A DNA stretch of 64,000 nucleotides from Eubacteriales bacterium (GTDB lineage: Bacteria; Bacillota; Clostridia; Lachnospirales; Lachnospiraceae), in NCBI GenBank assembly GCA_030524455.1, contig JAUNGT010000006.1:1-64000 (forward strand), in the 5' to 3' direction. Shown piece after piece: positions 40,366 through 49,966 of the stretch (position 1 is its first letter; every line of letters begins with the position of its first letter). Under the pieces are notes generated by a model. That model saw only the letters and a list, made by a program, of their open reading frames with translations. It was not told where the DNA came from and searched no databases. Made by a program: the position numbers and the translations under genes.

Positions 40366-42798
40366 ATGAAAGAGAAAAAGCTATACATGATCGGCAATGC
40401 CCACCTGGATCCGGTGTGGCTGTGGAACTGGCAGGAGGGCTTCCAGGAGGCGAAGGCGACCTTTCAATCCGCCCTGGACCGGATGGACGAGGATCCGGAT
40501 TTTGTGTTCACCTGCAGCTCCGCCGCATTTTACGAGTGGATCGAGAAAAATAATCCGGCGATGTTTGCACGGATCAAAAAGCGGGTGGAGGAGGGCCGCT
40601 GGGAGCTGGCCGGCGGCTGGTGGATCCAGCCGGACTGCAACATTCCCTCCGGCGAGTCCTTCGTGCGCCAGGGCCTTTACGGGCAGCGCTATTTTCTGGA
40701 AAAATTCGGGAAAACGGCAGTCACCGGCTACAACGTGGACAGCTTCGGGCACAACGGGAATCTGCCCCAGATCCTGAAAAAAAGCGGGCTGGACAACTAT
40801 GTGTTCATGCGTCCCATGCCTCTGGAAAAGGGGCTGCCGGGCCGCACCTTCTGGTGGGAATCCATGGACGGCTCCCGGGTGATGACCTATCGGATCCCCT
40901 ATGAATATTGCAGCTGGGGCAAGGATCTGGAAAAGTATACCGACCGGTTAAAGTGCGAGCTTTTGGACGGGGAGAACGAGCTGATGATGTTTTACGGGGT
41001 GGGCAACCACGGCGGCGGCCCTACCCGGGAGAACATCCGCAGCATCCATGCGCTCAACGCCCGGGAGGATATGCCGGTGATGGAGATGGATACCACGGCC
41101 AGTTTCTTTGAGAAGGTGCGTCACAACGGAAGAGAATACCCGGTGCACATCGGGGATCTGCAGCACCATGCCAGCGGCTGCTACAGCGTGCTCTCCCGGG
41201 TGAAGCGGGAAAACCGCAGGGCGGAGGACGAGCTGGTCCGGGCAGAGATGTGGAGCAGCATTGCGGCCCAAGTGGAGGGCCAGCCTTATCCGGAGGATTT
41301 CCGGCGCGCCTGGAAGGGAGTTCTGTTCAATCAGTTCCATGATATTCTGGCGGGCACCAGCATCCCTTCGGCCTATGAGGACGCCTCTTATCTGTACGGG
41401 CAGGCGATGGCCATCGGGCAGGAGAATGTCAATTACGCGATTCAGGCTATTTCCTGGGACATCAACATCGGGGAGGATACGACCATGCGCCCCATCGTGG
41501 TGTTCAATTCCCACGCCTGGGAGGGCATGATGGCGGTGGATCTGGAGGTCCGGGGACTGACCAACGACAATTTCAAGCTGACGGATGCAGCGGGCAACGT
41601 GATTCCGGCCCAGCGCATCCAGTCCGAGGCCACGGTCAACGGCCAGTCCCGGCTTTTGTTTGCGGCAAAGCTGCCTTCCATGGGCTACGAGGTATTCAGG
41701 CTGTATCTGAACGTGGAGGATGCGCCCCGGTTTGCCCCGGTTTCGGTGAGTGAGGACGGGTTGGAAAACGGCCGTTTTCGCCTGCGCTTTGACAACTGCA
41801 CCGGTTATGTGTCCAGCCTCTATGACAAGCAGGAGGAGCTGGAGGTACTGCGCCGTGCGGGAGGCCGCCTAAAGGTGATCGAGGACAGGCATGATACCTG
41901 GGCCCACAATGTGTTTAAATTCGACCATCTTCTGGGCGAGATGCAGCTGGTCTATAAAAAGGTGCTGGAGGAGGGCCCTGTGCGCAGCAGCGTCCGGGTG
42001 AAATATAAGTATAACCAGTCCTATGTGGTGCAGGATTTTCGGATGTATCAGGCGCTGGATTTTGTGGAGGTGAAGGTGTCCGTCGACTGGCGGGAGCACT
42101 GCACCCAGTTAAAGATCAGCTACCCGGTGAACTTAAACTTCCGCAGGCCCACCTATGAGATCCCCTACGGCTACATCGAAAAGAGCGCCAACGGGGAGGA
42201 GGAGCCGGGCCAGAGCTGGTTCGACTTTACCGGCGAGCATTTCCAGAAGGGCGTCATGTACGGACTTGCAATCGCCAACGACGCCAAGTACAGCTACAAC
42301 ATGGATATCGACGAGATGAACCTGACGGTGCTGAAAAACTCGGTCTTTGCCCATCATGATCCAAAGCAGCTTGAGCCGGACACGGAGTATCGGTTCGTGG
42401 ACGACGGGCTGCAGGAGTTTACCTATATCCTTCTGCCCCATGCGGGTTCCTGGAAGGAAGCAAAGGTGACGCGGCATGCCCGGGAAATCAATGTGCGGCC
42501 GCTGACCGTGATCGAGACGTACCATAAAGGAAGTCAGCCGCAGAAGCGTTCCTTCCTGAGCCTGGACAGCGACCATATCCAGATTTCCGCCATGAAGGAA
42601 AGCGAGGACAAAGACGGAGTGATCGTGCGGGCCTACGAGACCGGCAAGCGGCCGGGCAAGGCGGTGCTGCGCGCAGACTTTATGAACCGGGAGGCAGAGC
42701 TTTCCTTTGCGCCCTGTGAGATCAAGACCGTGAAGCTGCCCTACGATCATTCCCTGCCGGTGGTTGAGGTGAATCTGCTGGAACGGGAGGAACATTGA
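40366..42798 (+). CDS. GH38 alpha-mannosidase (paralogue 1)
   Basis: An 810-residue cytoplasmic glycoside hydrolase of family GH38, hydrolysing alpha-mannosides with retention. The zinc site begins at H13/D15 (GNAHLDPVW), and the nucleophile is D125 in YNVDSFGHN; GVGNHGGGPTREN and FNQFHDILAGTS are further family blocks. No signal peptide. AAGGAG precedes the ATG. Close in length and layout to the GH38 genes at 49967 and 58929, so these three arose by duplication. MngB-type mannosylglycerate hydrolases are also GH38, so small mannosides are possible substrates. Confidence 0.9.
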   Translation: MKEKKLYMIGNAHLDPVWLWNWQEGFQEAKATFQSALDRMDEDPDFVFTCSSAAFYEWIEKNNPAMFARIKKRVEEGRWELAGGWWIQPDCNIPSGESFVRQGLYGQRYFLEKFGKTAVTGYNVDSFGHNGNLPQILKKSGLDNYVFMRPMPLEKGLPGRTFWWESMDGSRVMTYRIPYEYCSWGKDLEKYTDRLKCELLDGENELMMFYGVGNHGGGPTRENIRSIHALNAREDMPVMEMDTTASFFEKVRHNGREYPVHIGDLQHHASGCYSVLSRVKRENRRAEDELVRAEMWSSIAAQVEGQPYPEDFRRAWKGVLFNQFHDILAGTSIPSAYEDASYLYGQAMAIGQENVNYAIQAISWDINIGEDTTMRPIVVFNSHAWEGMMAVDLEVRGLTNDNFKLTDAAGNVIPAQRIQSEATVNGQSRLLFAAKLPSMGYEVFRLYLNVEDAPRFAPVSVSEDGLENGRFRLRFDNCTGYVSSLYDKQEELEVLRRAGGRLKVIEDRHDTWAHNVFKFDHLLGEMQLVYKKVLEEGPVRSSVRVKYKYNQSYVVQDFRMYQALDFVEVKVSVDWREHCTQLKISYPVNLNFRRPTYEIPYGYIEKSANGEEEPGQSWFDFTGEHFQKGVMYGLAIANDAKYSYNMDIDEMNLTVLKNSVFAHHDPKQLEPDTEYRFVDDGLQEFTYILLPHAGSWKEAKVTRHAREINVRPLTVIETYHKGSQPQKRSFLSLDSDHIQISAMKESEDKDGVIVRAYETGKRPGKAVLRADFMNREAELSFAPCEIKTVKLPYDHSLPVVEVNLLEREEH

Positions 42799-42800
42799 GG

Positions 42801-44123
42801 ATGCCCCATACAATCGTGATTGCGGACGACGTTACCGGCGCAAACGACATCGGCATCATGTATGCCAAGGCCGGACTGTCGGCCTATGTATACAGCTACC
42901 GGGAGGGGGAGCGCCCTGCGTACCCCTCCTGCGACGCGCTGATCATCGACACCGATTCCCGGTTCGACACTGCGCAGAGAGCCTACGAGAAGGTGCAAAG
43001 AGCGCTGGAGGGCGCGCCGGTAAAGGAGGCGCGTCAGTTTATCGACAAACAGTGCAGTGTCTTTCGGGGAAATATCGGCGCCGAATTCGACGCCATGCTG
43101 GACACCCTGGGAGCAGAGTTTGCGGTGGTGGTGCTGGGCTTTCCGGACAACGGCCGGACCACCCTCCACGGCATTCACTATGTCAACGGCGTAAGGCTGG
43201 AGGATTCCCAGTTTCGGCATGACCCGGTGCATCCCATGACCCGGTCGGATCTGGCCGGGATTTTGCAGGCGCAGACAAAGCGGAAGGTGGGCTCCGTTTT
43301 TTACGAGGTCTACGATCAGGGAAGGGACGCCCTGCGCCGGGCGCTGCGGGAAGCGGAGAAAAGCTGCAATTACTGCATCATGGATGTGCGGGATAACCGG
43401 GACCTGGAGCTTTTGGCGGAGGTTTTGGAGAACCAGCAGATTCTCTGCGGCAGCTCCGCCCTCTCCGAGTATCTGGCAAAGCGGGAGGCCGATCAGAGCG
43501 GGATCAGGCAGCCGGAGGGACGTTTCCCGGTGCCCCGGAAGGTTTTCTGTATCGCGGGAAGCCTGACGCCTCAGACCATCGGACAGACCGCCTACATGGC
43601 AGAGCAGGGATATCCCGTGATCACGCTGGACACCCGCCGTCTGCTGGAGAAAGAGGAACGGCAGGCAGAGCTGGAACGGGTTTATCAGCTGGTGTGCAAG
43701 GGCTATCAGAGCAAGGATTTCGTGATGGTGCACTCCATGAACCGGGCGGAGGAGGTAGCCGCCACCAAGGCGCTGGCGCTGTCAAAGGGAATGGATAACA
43801 CCCAGGTGTCCGGGCTGGTATCTTCGGCCCTGTCGGAGGTGGCAGTCCGTGTGGTGGAGGCTTACGGGATCCGCCGGATTATCGTCTGCGGCGGCGACAC
43901 CTCCGCGACGCTGTGCAGCGCCCTCCATGTGAACGGGATGCGGGTGCTGGAGGAGATTGAGGCGGGCCTTCCCACCTGCGAGAGCGTGGATGAGCCCCAC
44001 TACCGAATGGTACTGAAGTCCGGCAGCTTCGGCAGCCGCTCCTTTGTGGAGAAGGCCAGGGAGAAGCTTTTGCTGGAGAGAAAGGAAGAGACATGTCAGA
44101 GCAAAAACAGCTCGATCTGTTAA
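42801..44123 (+). CDS. Four-carbon acid sugar kinase (DUF1537/OtnK-like)
   Basis: A 440-residue kinase of the DUF1537 family. The N-terminal domain carries VIADDVTGANDIGIMYAKAG and LIIDTDSR; the C-terminal nucleotide-binding domain carries FCIAGSLTPQT, VSGLVSSAL and IIVCGGDTSATLC. Known members phosphorylate 3-oxo-tetronates or related acid sugars such as threonate derivatives. ATG 42801 has GGGAGG 10 bases upstream. The class II aldolase/adducin gene at 58311 could act on its product, as in OtnK-OtnC pairs. It overlaps the SIS gene by 31 bases. Confidence 0.85.
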   Translation: MPHTIVIADDVTGANDIGIMYAKAGLSAYVYSYREGERPAYPSCDALIIDTDSRFDTAQRAYEKVQRALEGAPVKEARQFIDKQCSVFRGNIGAEFDAMLDTLGAEFAVVVLGFPDNGRTTLHGIHYVNGVRLEDSQFRHDPVHPMTRSDLAGILQAQTKRKVGSVFYEVYDQGRDALRRALREAEKSCNYCIMDVRDNRDLELLAEVLENQQILCGSSALSEYLAKREADQSGIRQPEGRFPVPRKVFCIAGSLTPQTIGQTAYMAEQGYPVITLDTRRLLEKEERQAELERVYQLVCKGYQSKDFVMVHSMNRAEEVAATKALALSKGMDNTQVSGLVSSALSEVAVRVVEAYGIRRIIVCGGDTSATLCSALHVNGMRVLEEIEAGLPTCESVDEPHYRMVLKSGSFGSRSFVEKAREKLLLERKEETCQSKNSSIC

Positions 44124-44731
44124 TCGAGAGATATCCGGTGCTGGAGGCCTGCCGCAGCCAGATCGACAGCGCTTACCGGCTGATCCGCCGGGCCTACGAG
44201 CAGAAGGGAATGCTGCTTGTCTGCGGAAACGGCGGCTCCGGCGCAGACTCCGAGCATATTGTCGGGGAACTGATGAAGGAATTTTCCATCCGCCGTCCCC
44301 TGCCCGAGGAGGAGAAAAAAAGACTGCACGAGGGCTTTTCGGAGGACGGACGGGTGCTGGCGGACCATCTGCAGGGCAGCCTGCCGGCGGTGACGCTGAC
44401 CAGCAATATCGCCCTGTCCACCGCCTTTGCAAACGACGCGGTGCCGGAGCTGGTGTTTGCCCAGCAGGTGTACGGCTACGGCCGGGAGGGCAGCGCTTTG
44501 CTGGGAATCAGCACCTCGGGCAATTCCAGAAACGTAATTTATGCGCTGGAGACGGCGCGGATGAAAAAGATGGCGACGATCGGGCTTACCGGCGAGGGCG
44601 GCGGGCGGATGCGGGAGCTGTGCGATGTGTGCATTTGCGTTCCCGCCACCGTCACCTATCAGGTGCAGGAGCTGCACCTGCCCGTCTACCACACCCTGTG
44701 CCTGATGCTGGAGGAGGCTTTTTTCGGATGA
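44093..44731 (+). CDS. SIS-domain sugar phosphate isomerase (GmhA-like)
   Basis: A 212-residue single SIS-domain protein resembling phosphoheptose isomerase. Sugar-phosphate loops are CGNGGSGADSEHIVGEL (about 43-59) and GISTSGNSRNV (about 139-149). A short insertion after SIRRP (EEEKKRLHEGF) is not in classical GmhA. It overlaps the kinase gene before it and the ROK kinase after it (ATGA). It may interconvert an aldose and ketose phosphate from the degraded glycan; the exact sugar is unknown. Confidence 0.8.
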   Translation: MSEQKQLDLLIERYPVLEACRSQIDSAYRLIRRAYEQKGMLLVCGNGGSGADSEHIVGELMKEFSIRRPLPEEEKKRLHEGFSEDGRVLADHLQGSLPAVTLTSNIALSTAFANDAVPELVFAQQVYGYGREGSALLGISTSGNSRNVIYALETARMKKMATIGLTGEGGGRMRELCDVCICVPATVTYQVQELHLPVYHTLCLMLEEAFFG

Positions 44732-45696
44732 GATATTTGGCTGGAATCGACATCGGCGGCACCAAGTGTGCCGTCACCCTGGGAAAAGAGGATGCGGGGA
44801 GCATTCAGATTTGGGAAAAGCGAAGGTTCCCCACGCCGGACGATCCGCAGGAGGCGGTGAACGCCCTGGTAGATACGCTGCGCAGGCTGTTGGAAGATCA
44901 TCCTGAGGTACAGTTGTCCGCGGCGGGGGTCAGCTGCGGCAGTCCTCTGGATTCCAAAAGAGGGCTGATCCTGTGTCCGCCAAACCTTCCGAACTGGGAT
45001 CATATCGATGTGGTGACGCCTTTTTCGGAGGCCTTCGGCGTGCCTGCGGCGGTGCAGAACGACGCCAACGCCTGTGCCCTGGCGGAATGGCTCTGGGGCG
45101 CGGGAAGGGGCTGTGAAAATATGATTTTCCTGACCTTCGGCACCGGGCTGGGCGCCGGGCTGATTTTGAACGGACAGCTCTATGCGGGCAGCTGCGACAT
45201 GGCCGGGGAGGCGGGACATATCCGGCTGGAGCCGGACGGCCCGGTGGGCTATGGGAAGGCCGGCTCCTTCGAGGGCTTCTGCAGCGGCGGCGGGATCGCC
45301 CGCTACGGACAGGCGCAGATTTTGAAGCATCTGCAAAGGGGCGGACAGACCGCCGTTTTGGCGGGTGGAAAAAAGCCGGAGGAGGTGACGACGGCGGATA
45401 TCGGAAAAGCCGCTCAGGCGGGCGATATTCTGGCGCTGCAGATCATGGAGCATACCGGGCGGATGCTGGGAAAGGGGATTTCGGTGCTTTTGGACCTGTT
45501 CAACCCCCAGCGGATTGTGATCGGAAGCATTTTCCTGCGTCAGGAGGCGCTGCTTCGGCCGCCCATGGAGGAAGAAATCCGGCGGGAGGCGCTGTCTTAC
45601 ACGAGGGAGTCCTGCCGCATTTTGCCTGCGGGGCTGGGCGAGTCTCTGGGCGATTACGCGGCCCTGTCCGTGGCGGGAAATATCGGACGGAAATAG
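44728..45696 (+). CDS. ROK-family sugar kinase
   Basis: A 322-residue ROK kinase. AGIDIGGTKCAVTL binds phosphate, NDANACALAEWLWGAG carries the catalytic Asp, and TFGTGLGAGLI and GEAGHIRL are ROK signatures. GPVGYGKAGSFEGFCSGGG stands where many ROK proteins have the zinc motif CxCGxxGC, which is lacking. It probably phosphorylates mannose or glucose freed by the glycosidases. ATG overlaps the stop of the SIS gene. Confidence 0.85.
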   Translation: MRYLAGIDIGGTKCAVTLGKEDAGSIQIWEKRRFPTPDDPQEAVNALVDTLRRLLEDHPEVQLSAAGVSCGSPLDSKRGLILCPPNLPNWDHIDVVTPFSEAFGVPAAVQNDANACALAEWLWGAGRGCENMIFLTFGTGLGAGLILNGQLYAGSCDMAGEAGHIRLEPDGPVGYGKAGSFEGFCSGGGIARYGQAQILKHLQRGGQTAVLAGGKKPEEVTTADIGKAAQAGDILALQIMEHTGRMLGKGISVLLDLFNPQRIVIGSIFLRQEALLRPPMEEEIRREALSYTRESCRILPAGLGESLGDYAALSVAGNIGRK

Positions 45697-45709
45697 GAGG
45701 AGATACAGG

Positions 45710-47794
45710 ATGGATCAGGCGATTGTGCGGGCGCAGGTGAGCGTGAACCGGCAGAAGGCCAAAACGGCTCAGCTGCCGCTTTTGTCCCGGGAGGAAAAGG
45801 AGAGAAGCACGCTGTGGAATTTCGGAGAGGAGGGCGTTGCGGCCACGTTGTCTGTCGGGCAGTCGGAAAACTGTCTGACCGGTTACGGAAGCTGCCGTCT
45901 GGAGGTGCACCCTTTTCGGGAGACGGACGGGCTGGCCTTTGAGCGTCCGCTGGTCTGGGCGCTGGAGCTCAAAAACCGGCCGGTGCGCATGACCGCCCAG
46001 TACCTGCACCGGGACTGGTGGACCAGGCCCTGCTTTGTGAAAAAATGGGAGGAGCTGCCGGAACGGACCCAGTGCGTCTATCTGGACTACGGGGACCGCT
46101 TCGGCTGTCTGCTCCTGTTGGCTGGAAATTCCTTTAAGACGATGGCACGGGGCGGAGCGGAAGGGCTTTTGACGCTGGAAACCACGGCTTATCTGGCGGG
46201 AGCGGTCTCAGTGGAGGAGCCGCTTTTTGTGCTGGCGGAGGGACAGACGCCAAAGGAAGCGGTGGAGACAGCCTGCCGGGCGGCAGCGCGGGAGACGGGC
46301 GTTCTTTTGCGGGAGCAAAAGGAGCTGCCGGAGCTGTTTGAGTATTTCGGCTGGTGCAGCTGGGACGCCTTTTATACGGAGATCAGCGAGGAGAAGGTGC
46401 GTCAGAAGGCCCAGGAGTTAAAGGACAAACAGATTCCGGCACGCTGGCTTTTGCTGGACGACGGCTGGCTGTCCGTGCGGGAAAACCGGCTCTATGAGCT
46501 GGGGCCGGAGAAGGAAAAATTTCCGGAGGGCTTTCGGAAGATGACGGCGGATTTAAAGCGGGACGGGCAGTTTCGCTGGATCGGCGTCTGGCACTCCCTG
46601 GGCGGTTACTGGGGCGGCATCGAGCCCGGAAGCCGGGCGGCCCTTTCGGAGGAGGGACATCTGTACCGGACCCGCACCGGCAGGCTGCTGCCCGCGCCGC
46701 GGGCGGAGGAGGGCTACGGCTTTTACCGGGACTGGTACGAGGATCTGCGCAGCCAGGGCATCGATTTTGTGAAGGTGGACGGCCAGAGCGCGATCAAAAA
46801 CCATTATGCAGACGACACGGCGGTATGCCGGGCCGCGCGGGAAACCCACCGGGCGCTGGAGGGCGCGGCGGGGGCCTATATGGGCGGACGGCTGATCAAC
46901 TGCATGGGCATGGCCATGGAAAATATCCTGGGACGTCAGGGCTCGGCGGTGAGCCGCAACAGCGACGATTTTGTGCCGGATAACCCGGAGGGCTTTGCGG
47001 AGCATCTGCTGCAGAATGCCTACAACGCCCCCTACCACAGCGCCTTTTACGTCTGCGACTGGGACATGTTCTGGAGCAACCATCCCGACGCCAAAAAGCA
47101 CGCGGTGCTGCGGGCAGTCAGCGGCGGGCCGGTCTATGTGTCCGACCGGATCGGGGAGACAAATGCCGGGACGATCCTGCCCCTGCTCCTCTCCGACGGG
47201 CGCATTTTGCGGATGGAGCGGGCCGCCCTTCCCTCCGCCGACTCCCTGTTTGCGGATCCTGCAAAAGAAGGACTGTTAAAGCTGACCAATGTGGCTGGCT
47301 GCGGTCTGTCGGCAGAGGGAAAGAGGGGCGGCGCGGTGGCCGTCTACAACCTTACCGGCGCTGCCGGTGCAGGGCAGCTTTCGGCGGCGGACATCCCCGA
47401 TCTGCCGGAGGGCGAATACCTGTGTGTGGACGCTCTGGAACACCGGGTGCTGGGACTGACGGAAAAGGGAGGGGAGGGCTTTCCCCTTTCCCTGGAGGCA
47501 GAGGGCTTTGCCCTGTATCTGTTTGTGCCGGTGCTGGAGCAGACGGCGGTGCTGGGGCTTGCGGACAAATATATCGGCTTTGCCGCGCTGGAGAGGCTTA
47601 CATTTTTGCGGGACGGTTTTTTGGCCGTACTCCGGGACGGCGGGGATTTCTCCTTCTGCACGCGACAGCGCGTGGCGCAGCTGTGGGCGGACGGGGAGGA
47701 GGTCTCCGGAAGGCTGACGGAGAAGGACGGCATTTACACCCTGCCGGTGGCCCCGGGCGGACAGCGGGTTGTGCAGGTAAGATGGAAGGAATGA
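45710..47794 (+). CDS. GH36-like raffinose-synthase-family alpha-galactosidase
   Basis: A 694-residue cytoplasmic enzyme of the raffinose synthase/Sip1 branch of GH36. An N-terminal beta-sandwich (about 1-200) leads into a TIM barrel: YFGWCSWDAFYTEI, RWLLLDDGWLS, DFVKVDGQ with nucleophile D357, and SRNSDDF with acid/base D419. The C-terminal part is a beta domain. It lacks a signal peptide. In bacteria such proteins are usually alpha-galactosidases rather than synthases. GGAGG precedes the start 14 bases after the ROK gene. Confidence 0.82.
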   Translation: MDQAIVRAQVSVNRQKAKTAQLPLLSREEKERSTLWNFGEEGVAATLSVGQSENCLTGYGSCRLEVHPFRETDGLAFERPLVWALELKNRPVRMTAQYLHRDWWTRPCFVKKWEELPERTQCVYLDYGDRFGCLLLLAGNSFKTMARGGAEGLLTLETTAYLAGAVSVEEPLFVLAEGQTPKEAVETACRAAARETGVLLREQKELPELFEYFGWCSWDAFYTEISEEKVRQKAQELKDKQIPARWLLLDDGWLSVRENRLYELGPEKEKFPEGFRKMTADLKRDGQFRWIGVWHSLGGYWGGIEPGSRAALSEEGHLYRTRTGRLLPAPRAEEGYGFYRDWYEDLRSQGIDFVKVDGQSAIKNHYADDTAVCRAARETHRALEGAAGAYMGGRLINCMGMAMENILGRQGSAVSRNSDDFVPDNPEGFAEHLLQNAYNAPYHSAFYVCDWDMFWSNHPDAKKHAVLRAVSGGPVYVSDRIGETNAGTILPLLLSDGRILRMERAALPSADSLFADPAKEGLLKLTNVAGCGLSAEGKRGGAVAVYNLTGAAGAGQLSAADIPDLPEGEYLCVDALEHRVLGLTEKGGEGFPLSLEAEGFALYLFVPVLEQTAVLGLADKYIGFAALERLTFLRDGFLAVLRDGGDFSFCTRQRVAQLWADGEEVSGRLTEKDGIYTLPVAPGGQRVVQVRWKE

Positions 47795-47801
47795 GAAGAC
47801 G

Positions 47802-49232
47802 ATGAAAAACAAAATCATGCTGATCACCTACGCGGACAGCTTCGGACAAAATCTAAAGGAGTTAAAGACGGCGCTGGACACGCATTTTTCCAGGGAGATC
47901 GGGTCGGTGCACATCCTGCCCTTTTTCCCCAGCTCCGGCGACCGGGGCTTTGCGCCCCTGACCTATGAGGAGGTGGATCCGGCCTTCGGGACCTGGGAGG
48001 ACGTGGAGGCCATCGCCGGGGAGCACGAGCTGATGTACGACTTTATGATCAATCATCTGTCCCGCCGCTCGCCCCAGTTTGAGGATTTCGTGAAACGTCA
48101 CGACCAATCCCCCTACAAGGATATGTTTATCCGCTTCCGGGACTTCTGGCCCGGCGGCGCGCCCACGCAGGAGCAGATCGACGCCCTGAACAAGCGGAAA
48201 AACTGCGCGCCCTGCGAGAGGATCCGGTTTGACGACGGCACGGAGGAGGATATCTGGTGTACCTTCAGCGAGGAGCAGATGGACCTGAACCTGGAAAGCC
48301 CGGTGACCTGGGAGTTTGTGGAGCGCTCCCTGCGGTTTTTGATGGATCATGGCGCCTCCATGATCCGGCTGGACGCCTTTGCCTTCGCCACCAAGAAGCT
48401 GGGAACCTCCTGTTTTTTCGTGGAGCCCCAGATGTGGGACTGCATGGCGAGGGTGCAGCGGATCCTGGACGAAAAGCACCTGCCCATGCTGCCGGAGATC
48501 CACGACCACTATAAAATCCAGCTAAAGATCGCAGAGCACGGCTATCCGATTTATGATTTTGCCCTGCCGGTGCTGGTCCTGCATACGCTTTATACCGGCA
48601 GTTCGGAGCGCTTAAAGCATTGGTTCTCCATCTGCCCGGCGGATATGTACACCACCCTGGACACCCATGACGGCATCGGTACGGTGGACGTGGAGGATCT
48701 TCTGACGCCCGATGAGCTGCAGGCGGTGATTGACCGGACCGGACAATACGGAGCTAACTTCAAGATGGATTTTTCCGCCAAGGCAAAGGACAAGCCGGTG
48801 GTGTATCAGATCAACTGCACCTACTATTCGGCCCTGGGGGAGGACGATCAGGCCTACCTGCTGGCCCGGGCCATCCAGTTTTTTGCGCCCGGCGTGCCCC
48901 AGGTTTACTATATGGGCCTGCTGGCCGGGAAGAACGACTACGAGCTGATGCGCCGCACGGATTTTCCCCGGAATATCAGCCGCCACAATTATACGCTGGA
49001 GGAAATCGGGCGGGAGGCAGAGCGGCCGGTGGTGAAAAAGCTCTGCGCCCTGATGCGGATGCGCAACGAATATCCGGCTTTCGACGGCGCAGTGCAGGTA
49101 TCTGAGCTGCCCGACGATCAGCTGGAGCTTGTGCGGGAGAGCAACGGCTGCCGGGCGGTGCTGCGCGCGGATCTGAAAACAAAGGAATTTACGGTGACCT
49201 GCGGGGATCCTGCCTATTCCTTCGGCCTTTGA
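47802..49232 (+). CDS. GH13_18 sucrose-phosphorylase-family enzyme
   Basis: A 476-residue TIM-barrel enzyme of GH13 subfamily 18. Markers are LITYADSFG at the start, HILPFFPSSGDRGFAP, the nucleophile D191 in IRLDAFAFATK, acid/base E232 in LPEIHDHYK and the transition-state Asp D290 in DTHDGIGTVD. Known members are sucrose, sucrose-6F-phosphate and glucosylglycerate phosphorylases, which release glucose-1-phosphate. No signal peptide. With GH38 and a DUF1537 kinase around it, a glucosyl- or mannosyl-glycerate type substrate deserves thought, but cannot be read from sequence. Confidence 0.87.
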   Translation: MKNKIMLITYADSFGQNLKELKTALDTHFSREIGSVHILPFFPSSGDRGFAPLTYEEVDPAFGTWEDVEAIAGEHELMYDFMINHLSRRSPQFEDFVKRHDQSPYKDMFIRFRDFWPGGAPTQEQIDALNKRKNCAPCERIRFDDGTEEDIWCTFSEEQMDLNLESPVTWEFVERSLRFLMDHGASMIRLDAFAFATKKLGTSCFFVEPQMWDCMARVQRILDEKHLPMLPEIHDHYKIQLKIAEHGYPIYDFALPVLVLHTLYTGSSERLKHWFSICPADMYTTLDTHDGIGTVDVEDLLTPDELQAVIDRTGQYGANFKMDFSAKAKDKPVVYQINCTYYSALGEDDQAYLLARAIQFFAPGVPQVYYMGLLAGKNDYELMRRTDFPRNISRHNYTLEEIGREAERPVVKKLCALMRMRNEYPAFDGAVQVSELPDDQLELVRESNGCRAVLRADLKTKEFTVTCGDPAYSFGL

Positions 49233-49242
49233 GGAGAATGCC

Positions 49243-49965
49243 ATGAAGCTGATGAAGCATTTGTACCAGGTGGGCGGCGTGGGCCGCTCCCACTTTTATG
49301 ACGCCTCCGCCTATCTGCTGGAAGGGGAGGATGGGCTGCATATGATCGACTGCGGCACGCCGGAAGGGATGGAGCAGATCCTTTCCAATATCCGCAGCCT
49401 GGGCTTTGATCCGGCCGATATCCGGGATATCTACGCCACCCACGGCCACTATGACCACATCGGCGCGGCGGCCCTCTGGAAGCAGAAATTCGGCTGCCGT
49501 CTGTATGTGGAGCAGGAGGATGTGCGGCAGGTGGAGGAGGGGGATCCGGTAAAAACAACCGCCTCCCTGCTCTATGGGAGCTCTTTTTTGCCCTGCCGGG
49601 TGGATGCCGTTTTGCGGGACGGGCAGAGGGAGAGCTTCGGCTTTCAGATTTCCATGGAGGTGCTGCACACGCCGGGCCATACGCCGGGGAGCGTCTGCTT
49701 TGCCATGGATATGGACGGGTTTTCCTTCCTGATTGCCGGGGATACCTTTTACGGCGGCTTTTCGCCCGCCATCGGCTCCGACGAGGGACGCTGGAAAAAG
49801 AGCCTGGACAGGGTGACGGCGAGGCATTTTGACGGCTTTACCTTCGGGCACATGGGCCCCAATGTGAGCTGCGACGCGGATACCCGGCTGGCGGAGCTGA
49901 AGCGTCAGTTTGGAGTATACTATAACCCCTGGTTCAAACCGATGAAGGAGGCCTTCCGGTACTGA
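49243..49965 (+). CDS. MBL-fold metallo-hydrolase
   Basis: A 240-residue metallo-beta-lactamase-fold hydrolase. The zinc motif THGHYDHIGA is near residues 66-75, with a further His in LHTPGHTPGSVCF and an Asp in IAGDTFYGG. Family members hydrolyse thioesters, lactones or phosphoesters. Here, between a phosphorylase-like enzyme and GH38, a lactonase role on a sugar-acid lactone is a guess. It starts after GAGGAGA and ends one base before the next gene. Confidence 0.85.
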   Translation: MKLMKHLYQVGGVGRSHFYDASAYLLEGEDGLHMIDCGTPEGMEQILSNIRSLGFDPADIRDIYATHGHYDHIGAAALWKQKFGCRLYVEQEDVRQVEEGDPVKTTASLLYGSSFLPCRVDAVLRDGQRESFGFQISMEVLHTPGHTPGSVCFAMDMDGFSFLIAGDTFYGGFSPAIGSDEGRWKKSLDRVTARHFDGFTFGHMGPNVSCDADTRLAELKRQFGVYYNPWFKPMKEAFRY

Positions 49966-49966
49966 T

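Noticed and set aside
44044..45696. A 550-codon fusion frame joining the SIS region and the ROK kinase
   Set aside because: The first 230 codons read the SIS gene in the wrong frame; the ROK protein has its own start at 44728 coupled to the SIS stop.
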